NCBI GenBank assembly: GCA_964555515.1
Contig: CAZKSJ010000025.1
Location: 1-13,733 of the forward strand
Direction: 5' to 3'
DNA: 13,733 nucleotides
Source of the DNA: UBA1388 sp964555515
GTDB taxonomy: Bacteria > Patescibacteriota > Microgenomatia > UBA1400 > PJMF01
Below are positions 13,027-13,733 of this stretch, in pieces. Numbering within the stretch: the stretch's first letter is position 1; each line of letters starts with the position of its first letter. The notes beneath the pieces are model-generated. The model was given only the letters and a program-made list of their open reading frames with translations, did not search any database and was not told where the DNA came from. A program made the translations under genes and the position numbers.

Positions 13027-13733
13027 TGAGCGCGTTCGGCCAGTTGCGGGGCATATCGGTACTTCTTCTGAAAATATCTAGAAAAACTGATTCCACCATT
13101 TGCAACAACAAAACTTCCAACTTTGGGATGATGTATTGTTTGCAAAAGTCCTTCATCAAAATTCTGCCTATCACCTAAGACATCCAGCATTTTGTTGCAT
13201 TGACCACAAGGCACATTAATTGCATGCAGTTTCTCGATAACTTCTTTTGTAGTAAACTGGCAAAATATTGTGTTGATGGCTTTTTCCAGTTCAGAAATAT
13301 GTAAAATGCGATCTGAGTTATGTTGAAAAATGGATTTTTTCAAGTGTTCATTATCATGAGAAAAAAATTCGCAAAATTGTTGCCACTGCCTATCATTACC
13401 TATAGCCAAGGCTACACTACTGTCTTTTGTAGAAAAAATTCCAAATGGAGCAATAGCATTATCCATATTGCCAATTTTAGGTGGATTTTGTCTTGTTAAC
13501 GAAGCTTGAATTAGATTTTGCTCAAGCAAATCAAATGTGGAGCCAAGCATTGAAACCGTAATTTGACATCCTTTTTGATTGGTAGCTCTGGCATAGAGAG
13601 CGGAAACAATGGCGAATGCGAGCTTCATTCCCGCGAATGCATCGGTAACTGACGTAGCTATTTTCATGTCAGCTGATGTTCCACTTAGCGACGCCAGTCC
13701 AGATTCTGCTTGAGCAATCACGTCATAGTACTT
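13023..13733 (-). CDS. CaiB/BaiF-family (class III) CoA transferase, 5' end off the window
   Basis: The visible 237 codons are the middle and C-terminal part of a family III CoA transferase, which moves CoA between carboxylic acids. The visible part opens at the window edge with KYYDVIAQAESGLASLSG and continues with DAFAGMKLAFAIVSALYARAT and the VSML motif region, all in family order. In active enzymes an Asp (D169 in formyl-CoA transferase) follows at VSxxD. Here the sequence is VSMLGS with Gly encoded at 13542-13544. The remaining C-terminal half is A/T-rich and shorter than usual. The downstream GNAT gene overlaps by four bases. It could make an acyl-CoA for that transferase, or be a non-catalytic relative. 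The missing N-terminal third would lie to the right. Confidence 0.85.
   Translation of the reverse strand, partial: KYYDVIAQAESGLASLSGTSADMKIATSVTDAFAGMKLAFAIVSALYARATNQKGCQITVSMLGSTFDLLEQNLIQASLTRQNPPKIGNMDNAIAPFGIFSTKDSSVALAIGNDRQWQQFCEFFSHDNEHLKKSIFQHNSDRILHISELEKAINTIFCQFTTKEVIEKLHAINVPCGQCNKMLDVLGDRQNFDEGLLQTIHHPKVGSFVVANGGISFSRYFQKKYRYAPQLAERAQ

Noticed and set aside
1..13733. Alternative genetic code (UGA as glycine, as in Gracilibacteria/Absconditabacteria)
   Set aside because: No gene has internal UGA, glycine is coded by GGN, and UGA lies at natural ends of the tRNA-binding, coiled-coil, eight-cysteine, TPR and CoA-transferase genes.

Overview
The window looks like part of a small, fermentative bacterial genome of the Patescibacteria (Candidate Phyla Radiation). 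This is an inference from several features: a shortened HrcA, a free-standing Pol I-type 5'-3' exonuclease next to ftsH, a DUF5674 protein beside a small helical protein I associate with that group, very short intergenic spaces, and few Shine-Dalgarno sites. UGA ends several genes and glycine uses ordinary GGN codons, so the standard bacterial code applies. No rRNA gene, tRNA gene, CRISPR array or intact mobile element was seen. A run of 100 Ns (10420-10519) marks a scaffold join and breaks two genes.

Left part (1-2777): hrcA runs leftward off the edge behind a promoter that overlaps a CIRCE operator, so it is very probably autoregulated. Facing right is a membrane-anchored GH39-like glycoside hydrolase. 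A small three-helix membrane protein follows on the minus strand.

Centre (2433-9584, all minus): one set reads ftsH, 5'-3' exonuclease, GT4 glycosyltransferase, small membrane protein. A second reads Xer-type recombinase, small coiled-coil protein, then trpS and a free-standing tRNA-binding domain protein. Several of these genes have a good -10 box only 6-9 bases before ATG and no Shine-Dalgarno, which suggests leaderless mRNAs.

Right part (9699-13733): an FtsB/DivIC-type division protein reads rightward, divergent from the recombinase. Across the gap on the minus strand lie DUF5674, a helical small protein and an eight-cysteine protein. A TPR protein diverges from DUF5674 through overlapping promoters. 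A 362-base stretch without an intact gene (11762-12123) then separates this core from an A/T-richer pair: a GNAT acetyltransferase coupled by an ATGA overlap to a CaiB/BaiF-family CoA transferase in which the usual catalytic Asp is Gly. That pair looks like an acquired accessory module.

I did not find an obvious new multi-gene defence or mobile system. The best leads are the leaderless promoter pattern, the altered active sites of the Xer recombinase and CoA transferase, the eight-cysteine protein at the gap, and the unexplained 11762-12123 stretch.
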